A stretch of 64,000 nt of DNA. Source: Brucella sp. BE17 (GTDB lineage Bacteria; Pseudomonadota; Alphaproteobacteria; Rhizobiales; Rhizobiaceae). A program made the translations under genes and the position numbers. How positions within the stretch are numbered: the stretch's first letter is position 1; each line of letters starts with the position of its first letter. The stretch spans positions 496,001 to 560,000 of the forward strand of contig NZ_CP154468.1 in the NCBI RefSeq assembly GCF_039545455.1, in the 5' to 3' direction. Shown one piece after another: positions 53,736-62,667 of this stretch. Below the pieces are notes generated by a model. It was not told where the DNA came from. It saw nothing but the letters and a program-made list of their open reading frames with translations, and did not search any database.

Positions 53736-54512
53736 TCAAAGCACTTTGGAAAGAAAGGCGGCAGTGCGCGGGTTCTGCGGACTGGAAAGCATGGTGCGCG
53801 GGTCACCTTCCTCGACGATCTGGCCTTGATCCATGAAGACGAGATGATTTCCCACCTCGCGTGCAAAGCCGATTTCATGTGTAACGACAACCATTGTGAT
53901 GCCGCTGCATGCCAGATCCTTGATGACGTCTAGCACTTCCCCGACCAGTTCGGGATCGAGTGCCGAAGTTGGCTCATCGAACAGCATTACCTCAGGCTCC
54001 ATTGCAAGCGCACGAGCGATGGCGACGCGCTGCTGTTGGCCGCCAGAAAGCTGCGCCGGATACCGGTTTCCAAAGCCATCCAGTCCTACTCGCCTCAGCA
54101 GATCATCGGCCTTTTTTCTCGACTGCTCTCGTGACCAGCCGTTGACGTGCAGAGGTCCTTCCATGACGTTTTGCTGGGCGGTCATGTGCGGAAACAAGTG
54201 GAATCGTTGAAACACCATGCCTGTTAACCGCCGCTGAGCCGCAATCTGCCCCGGCGCAAGAGTGTGAAAGCGGCCGTTCCGCTCGGTGAAACCCTGCAAT
54301 TCGCCCTTCAGAAAAACGCGACCGGCCGAAATGCTCTCCAGCTGATTTATGCATCGAAGCAACGTCGATTTTCCGGAGCCAGACGGGCCAATGGCCACGC
54401 AGACTTCACCGCGCCGCACCCGCAGATCCACACCTTTCAGTGCATGAACGATGCCATAGAATTTGTGAATGTTCTGCATCTCGACACAGAACTCGGAAAC
54501 ATGTGTATTCAT
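53736..54512 (-). CDS. Polar amino-acid ABC importer ATPase (GlnQ/TcyN type)
   Basis: 258 residues with Walker [10 protein letters not shown] (about residue 39), Q-loop region, signature [13 protein letters not shown] and Walker [15 protein letters not shown], followed by the H-loop VVTHE. The sequence is typical of polar amino-acid or cystine importers. Its start lies 3 bp after the stop of the permease gene, and it closes the operon. Confidence 0.93.
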   Translation of the reverse strand: MNTHVSEFCVEMQNIHKFYGIVHALKGVDLRVRRGEVCVAIGPSGSGKSTLLRCINQLESISAGRVFLKGELQGFTERNGRFHTLAPGQIAAQRRLTGMVFQRFHLFPHMTAQQNVMEGPLHVNGWSREQSRKKADDLLRRVGLDGFGNRYPAQLSGGQQQRVAIARALAMEPEVMLFDEPTSALDPELVGEVLDVIKDLACSGITMVVVTHEIGFAREVGNHLVFMDQGQIVEEGDPRTMLSSPQNPRTAAFLSKVL

Positions 54513-54515
54513 GGC

Positions 54516-55445
54516 CTATTCCGCCCGTGTCGGGTGATTGGAGACGCCTTTACCAAAATGGCGCTCGAGAAAATGCTGACCAACCATCAGAACGCTGGTT
54601 ATGGCGAGATACCAGGTGCCTGCCACCAGAAGCAGCGGGATGGGCAGATAGAGACGGTTGGAAATCGCATTGGTCGCGAATGTCAGGTCTAGGGTGAACG
54701 GCACAGCGAGGACCAGAGACGTCATCTTCAGCATGCCGATGGTCTCGTTTCCTGTCGGCGGTATGATCACCCGCATCGCTTGGGGCATGAGAATTCGCCA
54801 CCAGATCTTCGCTGGTTTCATGCCCAACGCCTGCGCCGCTTCGGCCTGCCCACGATCAAGCGAGTTGAACCCTGCCCGGAAGATTTCCGTTAGATAGGCG
54901 GACTCGTTGAAGCCGAGGCCGAGGATAGCCGCCATGGCTGGCGTAACAATGTATTTGGTTTCGATGCTGATCACCTCTGGGCCAAAAGGGATAGCAAGGC
55001 TCAGATTGGGAAACAGAACCGCAAAGAGACCCCAGAACAACAGCTGCGTATAGATCGGGGTTCCGCGGAAGAACCACACCCAGGCATAGGCGATACCACG
55101 CAGAATGGGATTGTCGCTGTCACGCATGATTACCAGCAGGCCCGCGACCACGATCGCAACCGTCATGGCAACGATTGTCAAAAGCAGCGTCCAACCGACC
55201 CCGCGAATGACCTGCGGGGAAAAGAGGTAGGTCAGGTAGACATCCCAATGAAAATTGGGATTGACTGAAACAGCCTGAACGATCTGCAACCCCAGAATTG
55301 TCAGGATGGCGACGGCGAGCCAACGGCTGGAGTGACGGCGCGGGACAACGATATTGCGCGTGACTGTCGACTGTCCGGAGGGAGCCGACTGGAAACTGGG
55401 TCCAATATTTTCAACGTTGGTGGCCATCTGCTCAGATCTTGACAT
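54516..55445 (-). CDS. Polar amino-acid ABC importer permease
   Basis: 309 residues with a polar N-terminal extension of about 40 residues, one or two segments up to residue 100, and the His/Glu/Gln/Arg-type permease domain ending with the EAA loop EAAQALGMKPAKIWWRILMP. The motif YAWVWFFRGTPIYTQLLFWG is characteristic of this family. Only one permease gene is present, so the channel may be a homodimer. The first ATG overlaps the binding protein gene by 14 bp; an ATG six codons later is also possible. Confidence 0.9.
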   Translation of the reverse strand: MSRSEQMATNVENIGPSFQSAPSGQSTVTRNIVVPRRHSSRWLAVAILTILGLQIVQAVSVNPNFHWDVYLTYLFSPQVIRGVGWTLLLTIVAMTVAIVVAGLLVIMRDSDNPILRGIAYAWVWFFRGTPIYTQLLFWGLFAVLFPNLSLAIPFGPEVISIETKYIVTPAMAAILGLGFNESAYLTEIFRAGFNSLDRGQAEAAQALGMKPAKIWWRILMPQAMRVIIPPTGNETIGMLKMTSLVLAVPFTLDLTFATNAISNRLYLPIPLLLVAGTWYLAITSVLMVGQHFLERHFGKGVSNHPTRAE

Positions 55446-56328
55446 CAGGGTTCACCACAGCTTTGTCCACGATCACGGAACCGACACCCCAGGAATCGAG
55501 CAACTCCTTGTAGGTTCCATCTGCAATCAGGGAGTTAATCGTATCGGCGATAAGTTCGGTCAATGCCATATCCGACTTGGCGATAGCGATACCGTTCGGG
55601 CCGCGCACGTTCAGGGCTTCAGACGCGGGTAGCAGCGTCTCGAATTGACCTCTCGACTGGAGAACCGCATAGCCAGTGCCAGCCTCTCCCGACACGGTCG
55701 CATCAGCACCGCCCGCTGCAACGCGTGTGAGCGCATCGGGTTGCTTAGAGAACGGGAGTACCTCTATCTCCGGCTGTCCTTCCGACTTGCAACTCTGGTT
55801 CTCCGTAAGAACAGCTTTCTCGAAGAGGCTGCCAGATTGAATAGCAATTTTCCGACCACAGAGCTTGGCGGGGTCGAAGCCCGTTGGGTTTCCAGCTTTT
55901 ACAGCCCACAACGCGCCCGTATTGGCGTAAGCGACGAAATTGACCGCCTTCATGCGCTCTTTGGTAATCGAGAAAGCCGAGACACCAATGTCGAACTTGG
56001 TGCCAAGAGCCGGAAGAATTGCTTCGAAGGCAGATGTTTGGAAGTCAATTTTGACGCCGAGCTTATTGCCGATGGCTTTGGCAATATCGACGTCGATGCC
56101 CTCTGGCGTCTGGCCATCTTTTTCGCTCAGGAACTCCCAGGGTGCATAGGCAGTATCAGACCCGATCGTCAGCACGCCGGCTGCCTTGATCTTTTCTGGT
56201 AAGCGGGTCGCCAGGGCTCCCTCGACCCTTATCGAGGATGTATCGAACCCCTGAGCGAAGCTTTGGCCGCTCATGGTCGCCACGGCAAGGGCGAAAAGTA
56301 TCAGCTGGTGCGTAAGTGTCTTGTACAT
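55432..56328 (-). CDS. Polar amino-acid ABC importer solute-binding protein, family 3
   Basis: 298 residues from the ATG at 56326-56328 with GGGGA upstream; the open frame continues 20 codons further without a site. A signal peptide ends near SFA (about residue 24). Family-3 features are SDTAYAPWEFLSEKDGQTPEG, DIGVSAFSITKERMKAVNFV and the Gly-rich GKxAIQSGS-like stretch. It should bind an amino acid in the periplasm and is first in the importer operon. The ligand is not readable; a cysteine derivative fits the neighbours. Confidence 0.92.
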   Translation of the reverse strand: MYKTLTHQLILFALAVATMSGQSFAQGFDTSSIRVEGALATRLPEKIKAAGVLTIGSDTAYAPWEFLSEKDGQTPEGIDVDIAKAIGNKLGVKIDFQTSAFEAILPALGTKFDIGVSAFSITKERMKAVNFVAYANTGALWAVKAGNPTGFDPAKLCGRKIAIQSGSLFEKAVLTENQSCKSEGQPEIEVLPFSKQPDALTRVAAGGADATVSGEAGTGYAVLQSRGQFETLLPASEALNVRGPNGIAIAKSDMALTELIADTINSLIADGTYKELLDSWGVGSVIVDKAVVNPDVKI

Positions 56329-56744
56329 TGTTGTTCCCCATATTTGTTCTGCAACGGATTGAGTGATGCTTGGGAGGAGCGGAATCATTGCCCGACGGTG
56401 CCACTATGGGAGCCACGAAACAGGCCGTCCAATAATAAGATCGACCTACTTTATTCTCACAGGTTATTGCTTTGACAGAGAAACGAAGCGGTTGGTTCGA
56501 CGGCTTCCAGGTTAGGTTCCCGTCGATGGCTTTCAACACGCCGATCAACATCGGCTGAAAAGGAAAACGGCGAAGTCGACACAATAGGAGTTAAAACTGT
56601 AACTGCCATTCACAACGGTTCTGACGGGAATTTTCACTGCTGATGCACTATATTGTCCCGATTGGCGCGGATGGCTAATCGAGATGAGAGCTGATGGCCG
56701 TCGCTTTCAGAGGAGCCCACTCCTCCAAAGGAGCCGTCTTTTAT
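56329..56744. other. Upstream region of the amino-acid importer, running into insertion-sequence debris
   Basis: About 415 bp with no gene. The first part should contain the importer promoter (on the minus strand). From about 56600 on, the sequence has the look of decayed mobile DNA leading into the transposase remnant; no clean terminal inverted repeat was identified. Confidence 0.4.
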
Positions 56745-56990
56745 CCTGTCTTCTTTTATGTCCGTTAGCCGGTTTCCTATCGTGACATTCAGCAAATCAT
56801 CGCTGAACGCGGCGTGGACGTTGACCTCGCAACAGTGAACTGGTGGATTGTTCGTTACTCGCCCCAGATTGCGGCTCAGGCGCAAATTTGTAAATGATCA
56901 ACATCTGGGTCATGGCATGGTGATGAGACCTATATAAAGATCAAAGGAAATGGAGCTATCTGTATAGGGACGTAGATCGTGACGGCCATG
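56745..56990 (+). pseudogene. Decayed IS6-family transposase
   Basis: Translating 56784-56893 gives SYRDIQQIIAERGVDVD, then TVNWWIVRYSPQIAAQ, the unmistakable helix-turn-helix region of IS6-type transposases. After a stop codon the same frame gives GDETYIKIKG with the first catalytic Asp. A frameshift near 56945 is needed to continue with WSYLYRDVDRDG. Upstream there is an additional stop (FFYVR*PVSYRD). At least two stops and one frameshift show that it is dead. It abuts the truncated phage genes, so IS-mediated rearrangement may have made this junction. Confidence 0.8.
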
Positions 56991-57182
56991 CTTGATGTCG
57001 AAGTATGCTGCGCGATTGATGGCCACAGGATCAGCTTAGAGATAGACAGCCCGTGGGCGGGCGATTCTGTGGTGGGGATAGGTCAGTCATTAGGCACTGA
57101 TATTTCCTCGCAGCAAGCCATCGAACTGGGCTTATGGCTGATCGAGGCGGGAACCGCTCTTGGTAAAGGCGGTGCGAAATGA
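56988..57182 (+). CDS. Small hypothetical protein at the prophage edge
   Basis: 64 residues, soluble, acidic (ISLEIDSPWAGDSVVGIG, then AIELGLWLIEAGTALGKG). A GTG lies three codons upstream; neither start has a good ribosome site, and the ATG is inside the transposase remnant's last codons. Its stop overlaps the next small frame (ATGA), which supports real coding. Family unknown. Confidence 0.45.
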   Translation: MLDVEVCCAIDGHRISLEIDSPWAGDSVVGIGQSLGTDISSQQAIELGLWLIEAGTALGKGGAK

Positions 57183-57310
57183 GCACGCCAATGAAAACTG
57201 TTCATCTTCAGACTCTAGAAGATAACGAGATACCACAGGACATCAATAATCTTATCGGGCATCTCAAGCTGATGGTCTCACGTCGCCCGCAAAGCTTCTA
57301 TTCGAGGTGA
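57179..57310 (+). CDS. Very small ORF overlapping the truncated tail gene
   Basis: 43 codons (starts MSTPMKTVHLQTLED), overlapping its neighbours by 4 bp on both sides (ATGA at 57179, GTGA at 57307). The overlaps resemble phage gene packing. However, the second half is read in another frame as the end of the deleted tail-gene segment (see 57307-59286), so it may be a chimaera made by the deletion. Confidence 0.35.
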   Translation: MSTPMKTVHLQTLEDNEIPQDINNLIGHLKLMVSRRPQSFYSR

Positions 57311-59286
57311 GGGGCGCGCCGGAATATGACTGGCGCAAGGATAGCACAGTTGGCGGCAATGGACCGCATCGGTGGAATGACCAGAACACTTGGGAATATT
57401 CAGATAACCCGGCTGTGCATGCTTATAATCTGGAGCGCGGTTTCTTTAATGGTGGACAGCGTATGGTCGGGAAAGCCGTGCGCGCAAGTCGTATACCGCT
57501 AGCCGAATATACCCAGGCTGCCAATATCTGCGACGAGATCATGCCGGACGGCTCAAAGCGCTATCGTGCTCACGCCATCGCCAAGGATGGCCCCGGTGCC
57601 AATCATGATGCGAACCTGACGCCGATCCTCGAGGCTATGTGCGGGTCTTGGGTCCAGCGGGTTGATGGTGATTTCCCGATCGCGGGTGCACCGCAGGCGA
57701 TTGTCGCCACCTTGACGGATGCAGATTTCAAGATTGGAGCGCCGTTTCGCTATTCCGTCAAGCGTAAGCGTACCGATCTGATCAATACCGTTGCTGCCTC
57801 TTATGTTTCTCCAGACGATTTTTACGAGACGAAAGACGCAGCCACCCGTATTGATGCAGGCGCTTTGGCCGAGGATCGTGAAACGCTTGCCAGTGCCATT
57901 CCTTTTGGTGCGGTTACGGATCCGCGACAGGTGGACCGTCTTGCCGATATCGCCATTCGCGGCGCACGCTATCAGGCGTCGTGTGACGGCACGATCCATC
58001 CAAAGTTTCTCGATATCGTCAAGGAAGGCCGATGGGTCCGCTTCAACAGCAAGGAGTTCGGCGACCGGACGTTCCAGGTTCTCACGCGCCAGCTAGGCGG
58101 TATCAATACCGATGGCGCGCGCGATGTCAGCATTTCCATGCAGCAGATCAGTAATGGCGTCTTTGATCCGACTGCTTACGAGACCAATCCACCGAACATC
58201 ATCGTGGTGCCACCGCCGCAATATCTGGCGGAAGTGCAGAACTTCAGCGTCATGCCGATTGTTGTGGTTGCAGATGGCGGCGGTTCGCTTCCGGGTGCTC
58301 AGCTGCGGTGGGATGAGATTGAGGATATTTCTGTCGTCGGTGTCGATATTGAATATTGGCCGGCCAACGATCCGACACAGGTGTTCAAGAAGTTCGTCAC
58401 CTGGGACGTGACAGTGGTCACGCTCACCGAAGGCTTGACCTCGCTCACTGACTGGTTTGTCCGCACTCGCCTTCGTGTCGACAACGGGCGCTCTGTTGCT
58501 TGGTCACATGCGCAAGCCTTTACTACCATGAAAGCCGGTGATGATAGCGAGGTCGACTATGCTCGCTTCGACCGGGCAACGCGCGACATGATCAACTACA
58601 TGAATGACGATCTGCGCGAATTGAAACGGCAGGCTGAAGAAAACGCAACCTCTGGCGCGAAAAACGCCATGAAGAATTACGCCAACATCCAGAGGCTGAA
58701 CCGCCAGCTTGCAAGCACCTATGGAACTGCCAAGGCCTCGTGGGAGGAAGATATCCTTGTTGCGACTGGTCCAAATAGTGCCATTGGACAGCAACTGACC
58801 AAGATCGATACCCAGCTTTGGGACGAAACCGGTGCGAGTGTCATCAACCTGATGCGCGCTCGTGTCGATGGTGTTGTCGGTGATGTGAATGCTGTTGCAG
58901 ATGCGCTTACCGAAGTGAACGCTTCTATCGACGGCACTCTTGCATCGGCTGCGTGGCGTATGACGTCAGCAGTTGGAAGCGGCGGCAACTCGGTGAAGAT
59001 TTCAGCCATGGCCCGACTGGGAAGGAATGGCGTATGGGTAGAAGGCGGCTGGTTCGTCAATGTCACCTCGGCAGGAGCTGAATTTGTCGTTCTTGCCAAC
59101 ATGTTTGCCATCGCCAGCCCGACTGGGAACGGGACATATACTTATCCCTTTGCCGTCATCAACAATGAAGTGGTCATGCAGAATGTTCGCCTTGGGACGC
59201 TTCGCTTTAATCGCTTGATTGCCGACAACGGAAAGCTTGAGTTGCGCGGTGACGGTAACAATGCCTTTATCAGGATGCTCACATGA
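57307..59286 (+). CDS. Phage tail-tip/host-specificity protein (J-like), 5'-truncated
   Basis: 659 residues from a GTG start. The first residues, GAPEYDWRKDSTVGG, HRWNDQNTWEY and YNLERGF, match the middle of lambda J-like tail-tip proteins, not their beginning. The same frame stays open upstream to a stop at 57247-57249 and still reads as J-like (SPAKLLFEV), so the N-terminal half has been deleted. Fibronectin-like segments (about 305-400), a short coiled coil (about 425-470) and a J C-terminal domain follow. The function would be host recognition at the tail tip. The product is probably non-functional, which suggests a defective prophage. Confidence 0.8.
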   Translation: MRGAPEYDWRKDSTVGGNGPHRWNDQNTWEYSDNPAVHAYNLERGFFNGGQRMVGKAVRASRIPLAEYTQAANICDEIMPDGSKRYRAHAIAKDGPGANHDANLTPILEAMCGSWVQRVDGDFPIAGAPQAIVATLTDADFKIGAPFRYSVKRKRTDLINTVAASYVSPDDFYETKDAATRIDAGALAEDRETLASAIPFGAVTDPRQVDRLADIAIRGARYQASCDGTIHPKFLDIVKEGRWVRFNSKEFGDRTFQVLTRQLGGINTDGARDVSISMQQISNGVFDPTAYETNPPNIIVVPPPQYLAEVQNFSVMPIVVVADGGGSLPGAQLRWDEIEDISVVGVDIEYWPANDPTQVFKKFVTWDVTVVTLTEGLTSLTDWFVRTRLRVDNGRSVAWSHAQAFTTMKAGDDSEVDYARFDRATRDMINYMNDDLRELKRQAEENATSGAKNAMKNYANIQRLNRQLASTYGTAKASWEEDILVATGPNSAIGQQLTKIDTQLWDETGASVINLMRARVDGVVGDVNAVADALTEVNASIDGTLASAAWRMTSAVGSGGNSVKISAMARLGRNGVWVEGGWFVNVTSAGAEFVVLANMFAIASPTGNGTYTYPFAVINNEVVMQNVRLGTLRFNRLIADNGKLELRGDGNNAFIRMLT

Positions 59287-60842
59287 CACAGACTGTTTTG
59301 GGGCATAAACCCGGTGTTGGTCCAGTCTTGAAGTGCCTGAAACACGATGCCGACAACGCAATGACACTCCCGAACAATGCGTTCGATCGGTATCTATTCA
59401 ATTCTGAAAATACCAATCTGACCTATACCTATGCGTCGGAAGCGTTTGCTTTTACAGCGGCATTTACTTCCACTCTGCCGTCGCAGTTTTCTCTTTATGG
59501 TGGAACAATCGTTGGAACTATGACTGACGCTTCATTTTGGCGAACTACCAGAATGGCGGTCAGATACAATGTACTCTACCCAGAGATAAGCTATCCACCG
59601 ATTTCAGAATTGCGGGAGGTCCGCAATGGAAGGATCAGGGCTGGGACAAGACTTCTGACCCTTGATGTTGGTGAAGTCGGCAGAGAGGAAGGATACGTCA
59701 CACAATACCAGTTCAACACAGTTACCAGCAGGGTCACGGGATTTGGAACTGCGAACTTATATAACGGCGTTCTACCTAATGAATTATCGGGCCTATTAGG
59801 AATAGGCGAGAGAGTCGTTCACAAAGCAGAGCTGGTTTATAAAGATGGCGTAAGCGACTACACGCTTTACCCGAACATCTACAATCTGCCGGCTGACGCC
59901 ACTCCGATGCCGACATATTCTTATGTGCCTAACCTCGTAGGTTTCGAAGCTAGCCCGACGCGGTTCAAGCTTATGCGTCCCGGATTTTCCATCAACGAAA
60001 CCGGGATGAACAAGACCATCATCGACAGCAACTTTTCGCCTGCGCTGTGCGTCATGTCGGGTGAGCGAAGAATTCCGAAGAATGAATCGATGTTCATGGC
60101 TGCACCTACGGGGGTTATCCTCTCTGATACAGCCGTTCTTGATTTCATGTACAAGCTCACAGATCAGGAATGGTATGTTCCCGGCTATATAAGAAGCGGC
60201 TTTGTCAAGGATCAGCGGTTTGATTTAAGTTATCGCGTGGCCTCCAATGGTATCACCGTCTACAACGAAGGAACTGCCGCAGTCGATATCCGCTATTTCG
60301 TGTCGAATGTTGATCGGGCAGGAACGTCATCTGGTGGAAATCAGGTCATGTTCAAGGGCAATGATGGGACACAGGATTATATCCAGTTCAAAAAACCGGG
60401 TACAAGCGATCCTGCATCACGGCCGAACGACATCCTTTTCGACAGCCGTTATCCCACGCTGCATATCCTGCGGGAGGGGTATGTGCCTTTAGGGTCTTTC
60501 GCAACGGTCACAGATGCGAATGAAGCTCGCTATTATGGGAAACGCCGGGTTGATCTTCCATTCGAGAACAATGGGCTTCTGCCTTACCTGAAATTCTCGA
60601 TTTGCTATCCGAATGCCTGGACGCCGCCTTACATGAAAATCAAATATAATTCAGGCACGGGGTGGGGCTATCCTTCCAATCGGTCGATGCTTGGGCGCGT
60701 CAACAATAATAGCGTGTCTATATGGGCGAACCCCGACGAATGGACTGATACGAAATTGGATGGCGGCAAGGTCAGCTACGTTCATCAAAACCCCGACCCG
60801 ATAGGCGTCCGCTATTACATCTTCGGCATTCCGCAGGACTAA
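59283..60842 (+). CDS. Prophage tail-associated protein of unknown function
   Basis: 519 residues, starting in a 4-bp overlap with the tail-tip gene (ATGA). Beta-rich with many aromatic and Gly residues and no signal peptide or membrane segment. It looks like a virion surface or receptor-binding component. I do not recognise a family. Its position between the J-like gene and the tail fibre supports a role in the tail tip. Composition is lower in GC than the flanking catabolic genes in the first 500 bp. Confidence 0.7.
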   Translation: MTQTVLGHKPGVGPVLKCLKHDADNAMTLPNNAFDRYLFNSENTNLTYTYASEAFAFTAAFTSTLPSQFSLYGGTIVGTMTDASFWRTTRMAVRYNVLYPEISYPPISELREVRNGRIRAGTRLLTLDVGEVGREEGYVTQYQFNTVTSRVTGFGTANLYNGVLPNELSGLLGIGERVVHKAELVYKDGVSDYTLYPNIYNLPADATPMPTYSYVPNLVGFEASPTRFKLMRPGFSINETGMNKTIIDSNFSPALCVMSGERRIPKNESMFMAAPTGVILSDTAVLDFMYKLTDQEWYVPGYIRSGFVKDQRFDLSYRVASNGITVYNEGTAAVDIRYFVSNVDRAGTSSGGNQVMFKGNDGTQDYIQFKKPGTSDPASRPNDILFDSRYPTLHILREGYVPLGSFATVTDANEARYYGKRRVDLPFENNGLLPYLKFSICYPNAWTPPYMKIKYNSGTGWGYPSNRSMLGRVNNNSVSIWANPDEWTDTKLDGGKVSYVHQNPDPIGVRYYIFGIPQD

Positions 60843-60876
60843 TTGCAAGCCTTTCAAAATCCTTCAGGAGAAAATC

Positions 60877-61950
60877 ATGGCTGTATTACCCGACTATGTA
60901 TCGGGAACGATAACGCTTGCCAATGGATCAGCGACTGTCACAGGGACGGGAACGTTGTTTCAGGCGGCGGCATTTCGTGCCGGTGACACACTGCAAATCC
61001 AGAACCTGACGGCAGTGATTGCCAGCGTCGATAGCAACACACAATTGACGCTCACTGAATCCTGGACCGGCACAAGTCTGACCAACGCGCCATACCGTGC
61101 GCAATACCTGCCAGATGGTGCGCGTGTAACGGCGCGCACAACAATGCTAATCGAGCTTCTAGGCAATGGCGTTCTTTCGAATATCGCAGATATCCCGGTA
61201 AAAAAAGGCACGGTGCTGGTTGGCAATGAGGCTGGGCTTTATGAGGCGAACGAAACGTTGGGTCCGTTTGCAGCGCTGGATCTTGTCGCCAATAAATGGC
61301 TGGCTACTGATGCCAGTGCCAAGCCTGTGCTGATCAATCCGCTCGATGGTGATAGTATCGCGAAAATGTCGTTGAGCACGTACGGCACATACTACCCGGG
61401 ATCGACGGGCGTTGATTTAAATTCTGCCGTTGTCGGCGATAGGGGCCTTTATGCCACCACCCTTCCTAACACTCCCGCTTCTGCCGGGGTGTCAAATTGG
61501 TGGATAGAAACCCAAAGAACGTACACCGGGCAATCAAAGCGACAAGTAGCCACCAGTTATCAAGCTTCAGCATCAGCCAATCCCGTTATGGCAGTAAGGG
61601 TGTCTGCGAACGATGGAACATGGGGGGCGTGGGGATACATTTCGGGTGAGTACGGTAGTAATTCTAACGGAACATATGTCAGATATCCGAACGGTTTAAC
61701 GTGGTGCTTTAGGACGGTTACACCAGATTTTAATTCATCTTCTTATCAATCGTGGATTCTTCCCGCTTCTTTCACGAGTATACTAGGGCAATTTTCTTCT
61801 CTTAACGCTCCAAATAATAACGATGCACTAAATGTTGTATCAGGTATGATTAACAGGCCAACTCCTTCAACTTTTACCATGGCGTTTCGAGGTAGTATTA
61901 GTAGCTCGGCCACAGGAACTATTCTCCTTACTGCGGTGGGGTTGTCATAA
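60877..61950 (+). CDS. Tail fibre protein with pyocin-knob-like region
   Basis: 357 residues; CAGGAG lies before the ATG. The N-terminal 100 residues (YVSGTITLANGSATVTGTGT, FRAGDTLQIQNLTAVIASVD) are a small beta domain common at the start of alphaproteobacterial phage fibres. Residues about 165-260 (GLYATTLPNTPASAGVSNWW, then VSANDGTWGAWGYI) resemble the pyocin knob repeat of receptor-binding fibres. The C-terminus (from about 61670) is AT-richer and serine-rich, as expected of an exchanged receptor-binding tip. Confidence 0.8.
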   Translation: MAVLPDYVSGTITLANGSATVTGTGTLFQAAAFRAGDTLQIQNLTAVIASVDSNTQLTLTESWTGTSLTNAPYRAQYLPDGARVTARTTMLIELLGNGVLSNIADIPVKKGTVLVGNEAGLYEANETLGPFAALDLVANKWLATDASAKPVLINPLDGDSIAKMSLSTYGTYYPGSTGVDLNSAVVGDRGLYATTLPNTPASAGVSNWWIETQRTYTGQSKRQVATSYQASASANPVMAVRVSANDGTWGAWGYISGEYGSNSNGTYVRYPNGLTWCFRTVTPDFNSSSYQSWILPASFTSILGQFSSLNAPNNNDALNVVSGMINRPTPSTFTMAFRGSISSSATGTILLTAVGLS

Positions 61951-62276
61951 TGATAAAGATTTATTTTTCTCCACAACTTCGCAATGAGGCATTAACGGTC
62001 GAGAAAACGAACGGCGACCGACTTCGTATTAATGGTGAGTTGTTCAACTTCAATCCGCTGAATGATGGTGATGTCATCCCGGCAGGTTCTGTTCCCTGCG
62101 ATTGGATTGTCGGCCCTGTCGAAAACAAGGCCGGAGTGATCCATCTCACGCTTATCCTCCCCTACAGACGGTCACGAATGGGTGTTGAAACCCCTGAACC
62201 GATCACAGCCGAGGATGACGGTGAAGTTAAGTTGCCTTCAATCGATGAGGAGGAAATTGCCAATGTGGACGCCTGA
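61950..62276 (+). CDS. Small prophage protein of unknown function
   Basis: 108 residues; its ATG shares one base with the fibre gene stop (TAATG). It appears soluble and beta-rich (INGELFNFNPLNDGDVIPAG) with an acidic C-terminal tail. It lies between the fibre and the assembly-protein genes and so probably belongs to fibre assembly. The family is not recognised. Confidence 0.7.
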   Translation: MIKIYFSPQLRNEALTVEKTNGDRLRINGELFNFNPLNDGDVIPAGSVPCDWIVGPVENKAGVIHLTLILPYRRSRMGVETPEPITAEDDGEVKLPSIDEEEIANVDA

Positions 62277-62598
62277 CGCTTCAATCATAGTGACAGCCGA
62301 GCAACGCCAAGCCGACGCCATGGCGTTAGCGGTCGAAACCTACCGCAAAGCTATACAGGCATTGATCGACAGCAAGGCCAGTGAGCGCCAGTATGACAGC
62401 GGTGCTACCTTTGCGAGCTATGTCAATTCCACGAAGCCAGAATGGGCAGCCGAGGCAAAAGCCTTCGTCGCTTGGCGAGATCAGGTTTGGTCTTATGCGC
62501 TGGCGGAACTCGACAAGGTGCAATCGGGCGAACGCGAGCAACCTTCTGTCGAAGCGTTCCTAAGTGAGTTGCCAGTGTTTGATTGGCCTTCCTCCTGA
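62263..62598 (+). CDS. Probable tail-fibre assembly protein
   Basis: 111 residues from the ATG with GAGGAGGA upstream, overlapping the previous gene by 14 bp. A long helix is followed by FVAWRDQVWSYALAELDKVQ and the Pro-rich end SVEAFLSELPVFDWP. That pattern (W-rich helix, then a short Pro-containing tail) is common in small chaperones encoded after phage fibres. A strong terminator follows. Confidence 0.7.
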   Translation: MWTPDASIIVTAEQRQADAMALAVETYRKAIQALIDSKASERQYDSGATFASYVNSTKPEWAAEAKAFVAWRDQVWSYALAELDKVQSGEREQPSVEAFLSELPVFDWPSS

Positions 62599-62623
62599 CT
62601 TCTCCCACAATCTGACCGCCGCG

Positions 62624-62646
62624 CCGCCCTTGAGGCGGTTTTCTTT
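62624..62646 (+). terminator. Rho-independent terminator before the lysis genes
   Basis: CCGCC/GGCGG stem with a CTTGA loop followed by TTTTCTTTT, 25 nt after the assembly-protein stop. Confidence 0.8.
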
Positions 62647-62667
62647 TACCTAAAAGGAACTCCCACC

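Noticed and set aside
52715..53890. 391-codon minus-strand frame over the LysR gene
   Set aside because: The LysR protein on the plus strand has full family motifs; the antisense frame has none.
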